In this document: piece by piece, positions 18,557 to 29,651 of the stretch
Layout: each line of letters opens with the position of its first letter
Position numbering within the stretch: position 1 is the first letter of the stretch
NCBI GenBank assembly: GCA_018334495.1
Contig: JAGXLV010000015.1
Span: forward strand, 1-48,787
Direction: 5' to 3'
DNA length: 48,787 bases
DNA from: Oleiphilaceae bacterium
GTDB lineage: Bacteria > Pseudomonadota > Gammaproteobacteria > Pseudomonadales > Oleiphilaceae
Translations under genes and position numbers: made by a program
The notes under the pieces: generated by a model
Database searches by the model: none
Told to the model about the DNA's origin: nothing
What the model saw: only the letters and a program-made list of their open reading frames with translations

Positions 18557-19456
18557 ATGACAGCGATACAACAGCCCTTCTGGCACACGCCGGCAGTCAG
18601 GCATCTGGCCTGGCTGTGTCAGACTCCAAGCCTGATAAAAGCTGCTCAGGTTTTTCATCCCTCGCATAGCTTGCCCGCCGATATAAGCGAGCTTCTGAGA
18701 CAGCTTGACGAAGCTCCGGCGCCGTTGCTCGCAAGCCTTGAATACGGGCAATCGCGTCGTCTTGGCCAATACTTCGAGAATCTTTACGGTTTTTTTCTGA
18801 CCAACATTCTGGGCTGGCAAGTGCTTTTACGCAACGAGCCCATACGCGCGGACAGTGGGCGGACGCTGGGCGAACTCGACTACGTGGTGCGCAACCCGGC
18901 CAGCGGCAGACTTCAGCATCACGAAATTGCCGTAAAATTCTACCTGGGCCTCCGGCGGGGCGAAGACACTCTCTGGCACGGCCCCAACGCGCGGGATCGG
19001 CTGGATCTGAAAAGCCGGCGAATACTTGATCACCAATCCACCATGACACACAGGCCGGAAACCCTGGCCAGGCTTGCCAGCCACGGCCTGGAACCTGACA
19101 TTGAACCCGTCTTGTTCATGCCCGGCGGCCTTTTCTACCCGGAACCGCCTCTGGCTCGGGCCCATACGCCAAGTTGGGTTAACCCGGCCCACCAGCGCGA
19201 CCGCTGGTGTCGGCAGGAGGCGCTGTCAGCGCGCGATACCAGCGACTGGGTGCCCCTGATAAAGCCCCACTGGCTGGGCCGATATCAATGCGCCGAACCA
19301 CCGGCACCGGAGTTTACTGCACGCATTATCAACGAAATGGCAGAACAACAAAGGCCGGGGCTGTTCGCCCGCATGGCAAAGCGCCCGGATAATCAGGGTT
19401 ATGACGAGGTTGAACGTTATTTCGTTGTACCCGGTGTCTGGCCAGCGCTTCGATAA
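18557..19456 (+). CDS. DUF1853 family protein
   Basis: A 299-residue cytoplasmic protein recognised as DUF1853, function unknown. The N-terminal half contains LGQYFENLYGFFL, TLGELDYVVRNPASG and HHEIAVKFYLG; this spacing of acidic residues, D108, E123 and K127 recalls restriction-endonuclease-like folds, but the acid-to-lysine spacing is not the canonical one, so nuclease activity is speculative. It is divergent from nadK and convergent with the coiled-coil protein gene, with only 19 bases between stops. Confidence 0.82.
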   Translation: MTAIQQPFWHTPAVRHLAWLCQTPSLIKAAQVFHPSHSLPADISELLRQLDEAPAPLLASLEYGQSRRLGQYFENLYGFFLTNILGWQVLLRNEPIRADSGRTLGELDYVVRNPASGRLQHHEIAVKFYLGLRRGEDTLWHGPNARDRLDLKSRRILDHQSTMTHRPETLARLASHGLEPDIEPVLFMPGGLFYPEPPLARAHTPSWVNPAHQRDRWCRQEALSARDTSDWVPLIKPHWLGRYQCAEPPAPEFTARIINEMAEQQRPGLFARMAKRPDNQGYDEVERYFVVPGVWPALR

Positions 19457-19475
19457 AAGCCACTCTGCGCCATTC

Positions 19476-20750
19476 TCAGGCGGGCTGAAACTCACCGACC
19501 TTGTGCTCTTCACATCGATCGTCACGCCCGGGCTGATAATCCCCCGGCTGACTCACCCGCATGACAGGCTCGTCACAGCGCGAGCCGTTTGAGAGCTTTT
19601 GATTGCATGAAGGCGCGCCATGGTGCTCCAGCCATTGCAGGTAGTCTTCTTCGCTGACGCCGCATTTCTCAGCGGCGTAAGCGTTCGGGCTCTGGTAGTA
19701 ACGTTCGATGTCGCGATAAGGCAAAGTCAGGTGACCAACGCCGGCATGGTAAGCCACGAGAAAAAGGTTCTGATCACGCAACTGCAGCAACAACGAGCTT
19801 TCGGAAGGCTCGAGATTCTGCAGCTCTTGGTTTTGCTGTTCCAGGAACTGGATTTTTTCGCTGCTTAATGCCAACTCGCGCTTTTTGCGCTCAAGTTGTT
19901 CCCGTAACAGCACCAGCTCGGCATCATTGGTTTGGATTTTCTGCTTGCGGGAATCCGCTTCCTGGCTCCGTTGCTCCTTGAGAGCCCGGAGTTCTTCATC
20001 GCGCTTATCCAGACGCTTTTTCAATTTTTGCGCCAGCACATGCTGGTGCTCATATTTTTGTTCAAAGGCAAGAAAATCGGCTTTCAGGCCCTGGATATTA
20101 AGCCGGTGGTCACGCGCCATTGTGGCGAGCTCTTCCTGATGGGCACTGCGCTGGGTTTTTATGCGCAGGCGCTGCCCCCTGATCAGCCGGGCCCGGCGAG
20201 CCCGCTGCCCGGCAGTTTCTGAAGCGCCCGCCGACGAAGTCTTCGTCTGCTCCCGCTCCGAACGCAACACCGGGATATCTTGATCCGGGGTCGGCGCAGC
20301 CGTTTTCTTCAGTTTAAGCCTGTTGGCCTCCACTGCTTTGCGTATGGTGTGAAAATGGTTGGAGCCGGGCGTCATGTCCGGATCCCATAACTCGTCGGCG
20401 ATGCCGGCTATCGGACACTGGCTACGACAGACCAGATGAATCGCGCCGCCACCCAGGTCAGGCCCTTTGGCGCCATTGCGGGCGAGATCCTCGACAGGCA
20501 GGTTCCAGTAACTGTCGGCTCGCCCTTCCTCATCAAAGTAAATCCGGAAAAATACCAGCCCTCGAATAAACAGGTCATGGCCGATGACCACGTAAACAGC
20601 GCGAACGTCCGTTTCTATCAGATCGGACAGGCCGGCGTAGCCATCCAGAAAAGCACCGAACTCGGACGTACGCATCTGTCGCGACACCTGCGCCCCGTCC
20701 ATAAAAAAAACCACCGCATGACCTTCTGTCACCTGATCGGCAAAACTCAT
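19476..20750 (-). CDS. Conserved hypothetical protein with coiled coil and C-terminal Cys/His site
   Basis: A 424-residue soluble protein I do not recognise with confidence. Residues 1-130 form a globular domain (MSFADQVTEGHAVVFFMDGA onward, with GAFLDGYAGLSDLIETDVRAVYVVI). Residues about 180-310 are rich in K, E, Q, R and L with heptad spacing, a long coiled coil. The C-terminus has C382, C392, C413 and H416, which could bind zinc. No signal peptide or membrane segment is present. It is downstream of its own start region only; fadH lies beyond a 190-base gap. Similar proteins are sometimes labelled as chromosome-partitioning-like, which I see no basis for. Confidence 0.8.
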   Translation of the reverse strand: MSFADQVTEGHAVVFFMDGAQVSRQMRTSEFGAFLDGYAGLSDLIETDVRAVYVVIGHDLFIRGLVFFRIYFDEEGRADSYWNLPVEDLARNGAKGPDLGGGAIHLVCRSQCPIAGIADELWDPDMTPGSNHFHTIRKAVEANRLKLKKTAAPTPDQDIPVLRSEREQTKTSSAGASETAGQRARRARLIRGQRLRIKTQRSAHQEELATMARDHRLNIQGLKADFLAFEQKYEHQHVLAQKLKKRLDKRDEELRALKEQRSQEADSRKQKIQTNDAELVLLREQLERKKRELALSSEKIQFLEQQNQELQNLEPSESSLLLQLRDQNLFLVAYHAGVGHLTLPYRDIERYYQSPNAYAAEKCGVSEEDYLQWLEHHGAPSCNQKLSNGSRCDEPVMRVSQPGDYQPGRDDRCEEHKVGEFQPA

Positions 20751-20939
20751 TGCGCACGTTCCCCGCTAAAACTCATACCACCCCTGTCATGCTAGCCCGA
20801 CTGCATAGATCAAAACCGGATTCTGATCACATTGTAGTCACATAACAGGCAAGTATCGCGGCGAACGCTCAAACTTTTGCGAAATCGTCTGGGGCGTGGC
20901 TTCCCAAGCCCCCACTCACCGAAGCTCGCTAATGGGGCG

Positions 20940-23093
<2,154 letters not shown>

Positions 23094-23133
23094 CTAATAA
23101 CATTTCATTATCTTCAAACAACAGAATGCCCTT

Positions 23134-24174
23134 ATGTATACGGCAAACAGCGGACGGCGCAATACTCTCGGTGATATCAGTCTGCTTTACGTGGCGGTAC
23201 TGGCCCGGGCTATCTCTCGGGAGGGCATGGACCCCCAACCCCTGCTGGCGCGTTTTGATCTGGATGAATGCCGTTTGGGGGCGCCGGATGCGCGGATCAG
23301 CATTCCGCGTTTTATGAGACTTGGGCATGCTGCCGTCGAGCTAACCGGCAATCCGGCTCTGGGTCTGCTCATGGGCGAACTGACCCGCCCGGTGGACACG
23401 GGCCGTGCCGGGCTCGCCGCCCAAACCGCGCCCGACGCGGGTCAGGCCCTGTCGACACTGATTCATTATGACCTGTTAACCAGCCAGAACAGCCGTGGCC
23501 AGCCCAGCATGGGCCCGGGCCGGGGCTACGCTGAGTTTTACTCCATCCGGCCCTACAACGCCTTCAATTTTTTCGTGGTGGATTCCGTGCTGGCGGGCTG
23601 GACTCAGTTCCTTCGCCTGATTACCGGCCGCACCCAGGTGCTCGCCAAAGTCACTATCGAGTACCCCGAGCAGGGCCTTGACGCGGAATTTGAGCGCTGG
23701 TTTGGCTGCCCGGTCAGTTTTGGCGAAAAGCACAACCGGGTTTATTTGGCGCCGGGTCTCTCGAGCCTGCCCTCGCAGCAAAGCCAGCCGGCCATGCACC
23801 GTCTGCTTTGCGAAGACTGTAATCAGGCCCTGAGCCGCTTGCAGTCGGGCTGGGGTACGGCAGACCGGGTGCGAGACAAACTGACGACCTTGCTTGAAGG
23901 TGCCCCGCCCCGACTGGAGCATCTGGCCGAAGAACTGGGTATGACGCCCTGGACGCTGCAGCGACGGCTCACTCAGGAAGGTACTGGATTCAGGGCACTG
24001 CTGGATGCCACCCGCAAAGACCTGGGACTGGAGTATATTCGCGAAACCCGCCTGGCGTTCTCAGAAATCGCCTGGCTGCTGGGTTTTTCCGGAGCGGCGG
24101 CCTTCCACAAAGCTTATCTACGCTGGCACGGCTGCAATCCGGGCGAACACAGACGGCAACTGAATAAAGCTTGA
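23134..24174 (+). CDS. AraC family transcriptional regulator
   Basis: A 346-residue regulator with an N-terminal arabinose-binding-like domain of the OruR/ArgR-like type (about 20-210) and a C-terminal AraC DNA-binding domain with two helix-turn-helix units: HLAEELGMTPWTLQRRLTQEG and FSEIAWLLGFSGAAAFHKAY. It is transcribed away from fadH across a 121-base gap, the usual arrangement for a regulator of its neighbour, so it may sense a fatty-acid-related ligand and control fadH. Target and ligand are inferred, not shown. The start ATG at 23134 lacks a strong Shine-Dalgarno sequence. Confidence 0.9.
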   Translation: MYTANSGRRNTLGDISLLYVAVLARAISREGMDPQPLLARFDLDECRLGAPDARISIPRFMRLGHAAVELTGNPALGLLMGELTRPVDTGRAGLAAQTAPDAGQALSTLIHYDLLTSQNSRGQPSMGPGRGYAEFYSIRPYNAFNFFVVDSVLAGWTQFLRLITGRTQVLAKVTIEYPEQGLDAEFERWFGCPVSFGEKHNRVYLAPGLSSLPSQQSQPAMHRLLCEDCNQALSRLQSGWGTADRVRDKLTTLLEGAPPRLEHLAEELGMTPWTLQRRLTQEGTGFRALLDATRKDLGLEYIRETRLAFSEIAWLLGFSGAAAFHKAYLRWHGCNPGEHRRQLNKA

Positions 24175-24184
24175 GCATAACGTG

Positions 24185-24274
24185 TCATAGCTCAAAGCCG
24201 TCATCCAGGCTTTCTTCATCGTCGTCGTAATCTTCATGCCGAGTGTCTATCAGCTCTTCTTCATAGTCCTGCAT
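24185..24274 (-). CDS. Possible 29-residue acidic protein
   Basis: A small reading frame starting MQDYEEELIDTRHEDY and ending DDGFEL; more than half the residues are Asp or Glu and there are no basic residues after Arg12/His13. It lies between the AraC gene and tRNA-Asp on the minus strand. A weak GAGA ribosome-binding sequence precedes the ATG by about 9 bases. Codon use is even and the composition is far from random, but the length is small, so it is only a candidate. Confidence 0.4.
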   Translation of the reverse strand: MQDYEEELIDTRHEDYDDDEESLDDGFEL

Positions 24275-24402
24275 ACAGAATTCTCACATTCATGGACACA
24301 ACGACAGTGTGGCGATGACAAATGACAAAACCGTGACAGAAGCACAGTGGGATGGCTGGGATTAAACGATCTGGAGTTAAGCGTCTTACTGAGGGGAAAA
24401 AA

Positions 24403-24479
24403 TGGCGGAGCGGACGGGACTCGAACCCGCGACCTCCGGCGTGACAGGCCGGCATTCTAACCAGCTGAACTACCGCTCC
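24403..24479 (-). tRNA. tRNA-Asp (GTC)
   Basis: A 77-base tRNA with acceptor stem GGAGCGG / CCGCTCC, discriminator G, encoded CCA, anticodon GTC in the loop CTGTCAC, and the T arm GGTTCGAGTC. It matches E. coli tRNA-Asp closely. The CCA is followed by six U on the minus strand. A near-consensus promoter lies just upstream. Confidence 0.98.
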
Positions 24480-24532
24480 GCACTGCGTTGCCATCGATCC
24501 TGATGCTGGTTACTTGATGACAACGAGGGCGC

Positions 24533-24560
24533 ATTATAAAGAGCCACCCTCTCATGTCAA
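24533..24560 (-). promoter_or_regulatory. Consensus sigma70 promoter of tRNA-Asp
   Basis: On the minus strand TTGACA (24555-24560) and TATAAT (24533-24538), both perfect, are separated by 16 bases and followed by the GC-rich discriminator GCGCCC, the pattern of stable-RNA promoters under stringent control. It lies about 55 bases before the tRNA. Confidence 0.88.
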
Positions 24561-24644
24561 TGCTTTTTTAAGAGCCTTCGTCACGAGTGGGCTGAAAGTG
24601 CCGTCAATTCTGCTGTAAACCTGGAGCACCACAGCACCCGAGTT

Positions 24645-26195
24645 TCAGGCCGCCGGCGCCGCTGGCAAGGTGAAAGCAAAACAGGCGCCGCCGCCTTCCG
24701 GGCGTTCGAAACGGATATCCCCGCCCTGGGCCTGGATCAAGGAGCGGCACAGCGCCAGCCCAATACCCATGCCACTCTCTTTGGTGGTGTAGAACGGCAG
24801 AAAAAGCCGATCCTCGGCCTCCTCCGGCACCCCCTCACCCTGGTCAGTGACGGTGATTTTGACGCAGTCCGCGCTCTGGCGCTCGGCATGGACCAGTACC
24901 GGCAGGTCACGGCCCAGACTGCGGGTTGACTCCAATGCGTTGCGTATCAGGTTCAATGCCACCTGTTGCACCTGAACCGGGTCAGCAAGGACATCCGGCA
25001 CGTCCTCTTCCACGGTGACCTGGATATCAACCTCGTTGTTCTTGGCATCCACTTCCGCGAACTGACGGGTTTCTTCAAGCAAAGACCTCACTGACAGCAC
25101 TTCCTTGCCAGCGGCCGGCTTTTTAACAAATGTCCGTATCCTGCGGATAATCTCACTGGCCCGATGCGACTGGGCTTCGATTTTACCCAAAGTCTGCCTG
25201 ATCAAGTCCTGATCTGTCTGATCCTCTGCCAGCATTCGCAAGGTAACGCGGGCATAATTGGTGATCGCCGTCAGGGGCTGGTTAATCTCGTGGGCGAAGC
25301 CGGCGGCCATTTCCCCCATGGTCGCCATGCGGGAGGCGTGAGCCAGTTGATCCCGCTGCTGCTGTACCGTTTCCCGGGCATTTTCGAGAGCGCGGTCATT
25401 GTCCAGTTCCGAAGTGATGTCCCGAAAAACCACAACCGCCCCGGCGAGTTGATCGTTTTCCAGCTTCGGCGTGGCACGGTATTCAGCCAAGAAACTCGAA
25501 CCATCCCGCCGCAACATGGCAATGTTGCGGCGGTGCTCAGCCACGCCCTGGCTGCAGGTTGCCTGGACCGGCAGGCTTGCAGTGGTCAGGTCCTCGTCGC
25601 CGACCGGTGGCGCCGCGGCAAAATGCAGTTCGAAAAAATTGCGGCCGGTCAATTCATTCGGGGTCGAGCCTGTAATCATGGCAGCGGCGGGGTTGGCAAA
25701 AACAATCCGGCCTTTGGGGTCGAGGCCATAAATGCCCTCGCTGATGGCATTGAGAATGCGGCTCTGGTCATTTTCCAGTTTCTGGTTGCGGGCCTGCAGC
25801 TCGCGTTCAAGCAGAATCACCTGAGCGTGGGTATGCACTCTGGCAACCACTTCCTGGGGCTGAAACGGCTTTGCGATATAGTCCGCGCCGCCCAGGCCAA
25901 AACCCTTCACTTTGGCGTCAACATCATCCAGCGCGGACAGGAAGATCACCGCTGTGTCGGCGGTGCGAGCACTGGATTTCAGCCGACGGCAGACCTCATA
26001 ACCATCAAGGCCCGGCATCATGATATCCAGGAGGATGACTTCCGGCAGGTGGCGTTCAGCCAGCGTAAGGGCTTTGTCGCCGTCATTGGCGACAAGAAGC
26101 TTGTAACCACGGTCTTTCAGGGTTTCGTAAAGAACCTGGAGGTTCTGGGCATTGTCATCAACCAGAAGCACTGTCGCGTTGACGCTTTCAATCAT
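24645..26195 (-). CDS. Soluble hybrid sensor kinase (REC-PAS-HisKA-HATPase)
   Basis: A 516-residue cytoplasmic histidine kinase. Domains in order: receiver (about 8-125, phospho-acceptor D57 in VILLDIMMPG), PAS (about 145-260, with GIYGLDPKGRIVFANPAA), HisKA with phospho-acceptor H302 in GFAHEINQPLTAITNY, and HATPase with NLIRNALES, DQGEGVP and the GMGIGLALCRSLIQAQGG lid. There is no membrane segment. It follows the response regulator gene by 45 bases, so they should form one system. The N-terminal receiver suggests input from another kinase. Signal unknown. Confidence 0.93.
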   Translation of the reverse strand: MIESVNATVLLVDDNAQNLQVLYETLKDRGYKLLVANDGDKALTLAERHLPEVILLDIMMPGLDGYEVCRRLKSSARTADTAVIFLSALDDVDAKVKGFGLGGADYIAKPFQPQEVVARVHTHAQVILLERELQARNQKLENDQSRILNAISEGIYGLDPKGRIVFANPAAAMITGSTPNELTGRNFFELHFAAAPPVGDEDLTTASLPVQATCSQGVAEHRRNIAMLRRDGSSFLAEYRATPKLENDQLAGAVVVFRDITSELDNDRALENARETVQQQRDQLAHASRMATMGEMAAGFAHEINQPLTAITNYARVTLRMLAEDQTDQDLIRQTLGKIEAQSHRASEIIRRIRTFVKKPAAGKEVLSVRSLLEETRQFAEVDAKNNEVDIQVTVEEDVPDVLADPVQVQQVALNLIRNALESTRSLGRDLPVLVHAERQSADCVKITVTDQGEGVPEEAEDRLFLPFYTTKESGMGIGLALCRSLIQAQGGDIRFERPEGGGACFAFTLPAAPAA

Positions 26196-26240
26196 AATGG
26201 CTCGGCCGATTCAGAGGAATCCGCTATAATGGCGCAAGGG

Positions 26241-26876
26241 TCAACCCGCGTCGATACGGTCCTTTACGGACAGCACCATACGCACCAGGTGCGCAAGTGA
26301 GTGGGTCCCCATCTTGTGCATAACCCGGGAACGGTGGATCTCCACCGTACGCTGGCTGATTTCCAGCTCGATGGCGATGACTTTGTTGGCCTGGCCCGCA
26401 ATCATCCGGTCCATGATTTCCCGCTCCCGGGGCGTCAGGGTTTTTATCCGGCGAATGATTTCCTGTTTTTCTCCCAGGGTTTTGCGCTGCTCCCGATCCT
26501 GCTCGAGCGCCGCTTCGATTTTCTCCAGCAATGCCTCTTCGCGATAAGGCTTCTGAATAAAGTCGACCGCCCCTTCTTTCATGGCATCCACCGCCATGGG
26601 CACATCGCCATGACCGGTGACAAAAATAATGGGCAGAAGGGAATGGCGCTCGTTCAGCTTTTTCTGCAGTTCCAGCCCATCCATGCCCGGCATGCGAATA
26701 TCCAGGACAATACAGCCGGCCATCCGGTCAGAATAATCATGTAGAAACGCGTTCGCCGTCTCGTAGGTTTTCACCGACTTTCCGGCAGATTTCAGCAAAA
26801 GCTCCAGTGAGTCCCTGACAGCTTCGTCGTCTTCCACTACATAGACGGTCTGCTCGATGTCGCTCATGTCTTTCAT
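26241..26876 (-). CDS. FixJ/NarL-type response regulator
   Basis: A 211-residue regulator: receiver domain with acidic pair in VVEDDEAV, phospho-acceptor D59 (IVLDIRMPGMDG), T/K positions in FVTGHGD and FIQKPY, then a linker and a LuxR-type helix-turn-helix (LTPREREIMDRMIAGQANK through ISQRTVEIHRSRVMHKM). The linker and FIQKPYRE segment resemble FixJ-type regulators. It precedes the sensor kinase gene in the same direction; target genes are not evident in the window. Confidence 0.93.
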   Translation of the reverse strand: MKDMSDIEQTVYVVEDDEAVRDSLELLLKSAGKSVKTYETANAFLHDYSDRMAGCIVLDIRMPGMDGLELQKKLNERHSLLPIIFVTGHGDVPMAVDAMKEGAVDFIQKPYREEALLEKIEAALEQDREQRKTLGEKQEIIRRIKTLTPREREIMDRMIAGQANKVIAIELEISQRTVEIHRSRVMHKMGTHSLAHLVRMVLSVKDRIDAG

Positions 26877-27053
26877 CTCCGTTCCTGGATGTTGTGATCG
26901 GACCCGTTAGCGCGACTGTGATCCGGACACGGGATAAACCAGAGCGGGCGTTCGCCCCGGTTGATATTGACAGCACGGCCATGACCAATCATGAGTGTTC
27001 CGCCGGGATAGGACAAATCCGGCACCGCCAGGGTCAATCACGTTTCCCCTGCC

Positions 27054-29498
27054 TCAGTGAATCGAGGGGTCCTTGTTGTCATGTTTGTGATCGGAGTGGC
27101 TATGCTCCTGGCGCTCCTGTTCACGCATTTTTTCAAGGCGCTGCTGGATAGCGCCGAAGACGGTCTTATCCGGATATCGCCCCTTGCGATCCGCTTTGCC
27201 TGCCGGTGTCCCGAGCAATAGTGTTATCGCTTGTTCTGCATGACTGACATCGTAGATCGCAAAGGCGCCCTTCCGCACGGCCTGCACAACCTCGTTGTCC
27301 AGCATCAGGTTCTGGACATTGGTATGGGGCATGATCACGCCCTGAGTTCCGGTTACCTTCGTCAATCGGCAGGTGTGGAAGAACCCTTCAATTTTTTCAT
27401 TGGCCCCGCCAATGGGCTGAACCTCGCCAAACTGGTTGACGGACCCGGTAATCGCCAGGTCCTGTCGGACCGGAATACCAGACAAGGCAGAGACCAGGGC
27501 ACAAAGCTCGGCGAGAGAGGCACTGTCGCCGTCAACCTCGCCGTAATTCTGCTCAAAGGTCAGGCTGGCGGACAGGTGCATGGGTTCGGTGGCGGCGAAG
27601 TGCGACGCCAGCCAGGAAGTCAGAATCATCACCCCTTTGGAATGGATATTGCCACCGAGTTTCACGTCCCGCTCGATGTCGATCACATCGCCATCGCCGT
27701 AATAGCAGGTGGCGGTGATACGATTTGACAAGCCAAACTCGAAGCCACCGGTAGACAGCACCGACAACGCATTGACCTGTCCCACGCGAACGCCGGAAGT
27801 GGACACCAGCGTGCTGCCATCGGTAATGGAATCGTAGAACTGATCGCGTATCCGGCTGCTGCGGTATCGGGCGCTGGTAAGGGCCTGCTCCACGTGGCTG
27901 GCACGGACCATATTGGCGTTTGCCTGGCGCGCCCAGTAGTCGGACTCCCTGAGCAGATTGGCAATGTCCGCCGCATGCAGCGAAAGCCGGTCCTGATGCT
28001 CGGCCATACGGGCGCTGTGCTCGATTATCCTGGCCACCGCCTTTTGATCGCAGTGCAGCAGTTTCTTTTCCACCACAAGGCTGGCAATAAATTTGGCGTA
28101 AAGCACCTGGCTGTCCGGTGTGCGCATCATTTCGTTTTCAAAATCGGCGGTCACCCGGAACAGCTCGGCGAATTCCGGATCGTATTCCTGCAACAGCATC
28201 CAGGTTTCCCTGTCGCCAAACAGTACAATTTTCACATCCAGGGGAATGGCTTCAGGCTCCAGGGAAATCGTGCCGGAAAGGGTCAATTCCCGCTCCAGAG
28301 AATGCATCTGCAGGGATTTGGCCCGCAGGGCTCGTTTCAGCCCATCCCAAACGAAGGGTTGCTCCAGCATTTTAATGGCGTCCATCAACAGATAGCCGCC
28401 GTTGGCACGGTGCAGGCTACCGGGCCGGATCAAGGAGAAATCGGTGAACACAGTGCCTTTGAACGTCACGTTTTCAACGTAACCAAACAGATTGTGGTAA
28501 GTGGGGTTGTCCTCCACCACTAACGGCACGTCCTGATCCTTGCGGTGAACCAGAAGGTTGACCTGGTAACGCCGGGGCATTTTGCGATCAAGGGAAGCGT
28601 AGGCGATGGCGGCCTGCTCCTCGTTGTCTTCCAGAAAAATATCCAGGCTCTCAGCCAGATCTTTGCGCACGGCTTTCAGGTAGGACTTCACCTCGGGCTG
28701 ATCGGCATACTTTTCGATCAACTGATCCATCTGACGCCCGGCAATGCCTTCGAGCGTTTCCTCGTTGAGGGCATGCTGCTCGTCTGCGTATTGCTGCTCC
28801 CACTCCGCCAACTTGCGCAGGGCCTGGCGTAATTTTTTCTCCAGCTTGTTGATGGAATCTTCAAACCGGGCTCGTTGCTCTTCGGTCAGCAACTCAAAAG
28901 ATTCCACGGTGTGGGGTTCGTCACCCTTCATGGCCACCAGGCGATAACCGCCCGGTGTCGTGATAGTGAGCCGGACTTTTTTTCGCTTGGCCTGATTAGC
29001 CACTTTTTCCAGTTCGTCTTCCTGCTTCTTGCTGTATTCGTTCTTTAGCTGCTCCGCGCGCTCCAGAAAGCTCTCGCTATCGAAGGTCTGGGGAATCAGC
29101 TTCATCAACCGCGCCATCAGCCGATCCATGTCCTGCTTCAGCATCTGGCCTTTGCCGGCGGGAAGACACAGCACACTGGGTGTGCGGGGCTCCTCGAAGT
29201 TGGCAACGTAACACCAGTCATGGCTTTTGTGATCCGTGTCGGCATGATGTTCCAGGTAACGCAGCATCATGGTGCGCTTACCCAGACCGTTGCGGCCCAC
29301 AGCATAAACATTGTAACCACCATGGGGCATGGCCAGGGCAAAACGCACCGCTTCCTGGGCACGGTTCTGGCCCACTATTTCGGCAAGTGGCTCAAGCTGG
29401 CGGGTGGTTTTGAACGGAAAATCCTTCAGTACGCAGGCTTTGTAAAGCTGGTGCAGGGACAATGACTTCAAGATAGGGTCCTGTAACGATAATAACAT
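27054..29498 (-). CDS. Lon-related ATP-dependent protease (AAA_32/LonB-like)
   Basis: An 814-residue protein of the Lon-related family. The N-terminal half holds a nucleotide-binding segment NVYAVGRNGLGKRTMMLRYL and a helical insertion with long charged helices; the middle has LIRPGSLHRANGGYLLMDA, typical of the family; the C-terminal protease domain has catalytic serine in GDSASLAELCALVSALS and lysine in GGANEKIEGFF. The tail is His/Asp-rich. Note that the P-loop GRNGLGKR departs from the classic GPPGxGKT. The start is uncertain: ATG at 29498 or 29516 or GTG at 29531 are possible, none with a strong ribosome-binding site. The gene lies downstream of recA beyond a terminator. Confidence 0.9.
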   Translation of the reverse strand: MLLSLQDPILKSLSLHQLYKACVLKDFPFKTTRQLEPLAEIVGQNRAQEAVRFALAMPHGGYNVYAVGRNGLGKRTMMLRYLEHHADTDHKSHDWCYVANFEEPRTPSVLCLPAGKGQMLKQDMDRLMARLMKLIPQTFDSESFLERAEQLKNEYSKKQEDELEKVANQAKRKKVRLTITTPGGYRLVAMKGDEPHTVESFELLTEEQRARFEDSINKLEKKLRQALRKLAEWEQQYADEQHALNEETLEGIAGRQMDQLIEKYADQPEVKSYLKAVRKDLAESLDIFLEDNEEQAAIAYASLDRKMPRRYQVNLLVHRKDQDVPLVVEDNPTYHNLFGYVENVTFKGTVFTDFSLIRPGSLHRANGGYLLMDAIKMLEQPFVWDGLKRALRAKSLQMHSLERELTLSGTISLEPEAIPLDVKIVLFGDRETWMLLQEYDPEFAELFRVTADFENEMMRTPDSQVLYAKFIASLVVEKKLLHCDQKAVARIIEHSARMAEHQDRLSLHAADIANLLRESDYWARQANANMVRASHVEQALTSARYRSSRIRDQFYDSITDGSTLVSTSGVRVGQVNALSVLSTGGFEFGLSNRITATCYYGDGDVIDIERDVKLGGNIHSKGVMILTSWLASHFAATEPMHLSASLTFEQNYGEVDGDSASLAELCALVSALSGIPVRQDLAITGSVNQFGEVQPIGGANEKIEGFFHTCRLTKVTGTQGVIMPHTNVQNLMLDNEVVQAVRKGAFAIYDVSHAEQAITLLLGTPAGKADRKGRYPDKTVFGAIQQRLEKMREQERQEHSHSDHKHDNKDPSIH

Positions 29499-29596
29499 GG
29501 CGACATAGCCGGGCATTGTAGAACCTGACACCGCCGCTGTCGCCTCCAGGCGAGAATTTCCTGCGCCCCGAGTCAGGTTTTACCCAGCCCAGAACC

Positions 29597-29628
29597 AAAA
29601 AAACCGACAGGGAACCCTGTCGGTTTTT
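29597..29628 (-). terminator. Bidirectional terminator after recA
   Basis: ACCGACAGGG / CCCTGTCGGT forms a 10-bp stem with a 2-base gap and A/T runs on both sides; on the minus strand it ends in a run of U. It ends recA transcription about 25 bases past the stop codon. Confidence 0.9.
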
Positions 29629-29651
29629 CGCGGGGCGCTAATCCGGTGCGG

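Noticed and set aside
24261..24494. A 77-codon minus-strand open frame through the tRNA-Asp gene
   Set aside because: It spans the complete tRNA sequence, so it cannot be a real protein gene.
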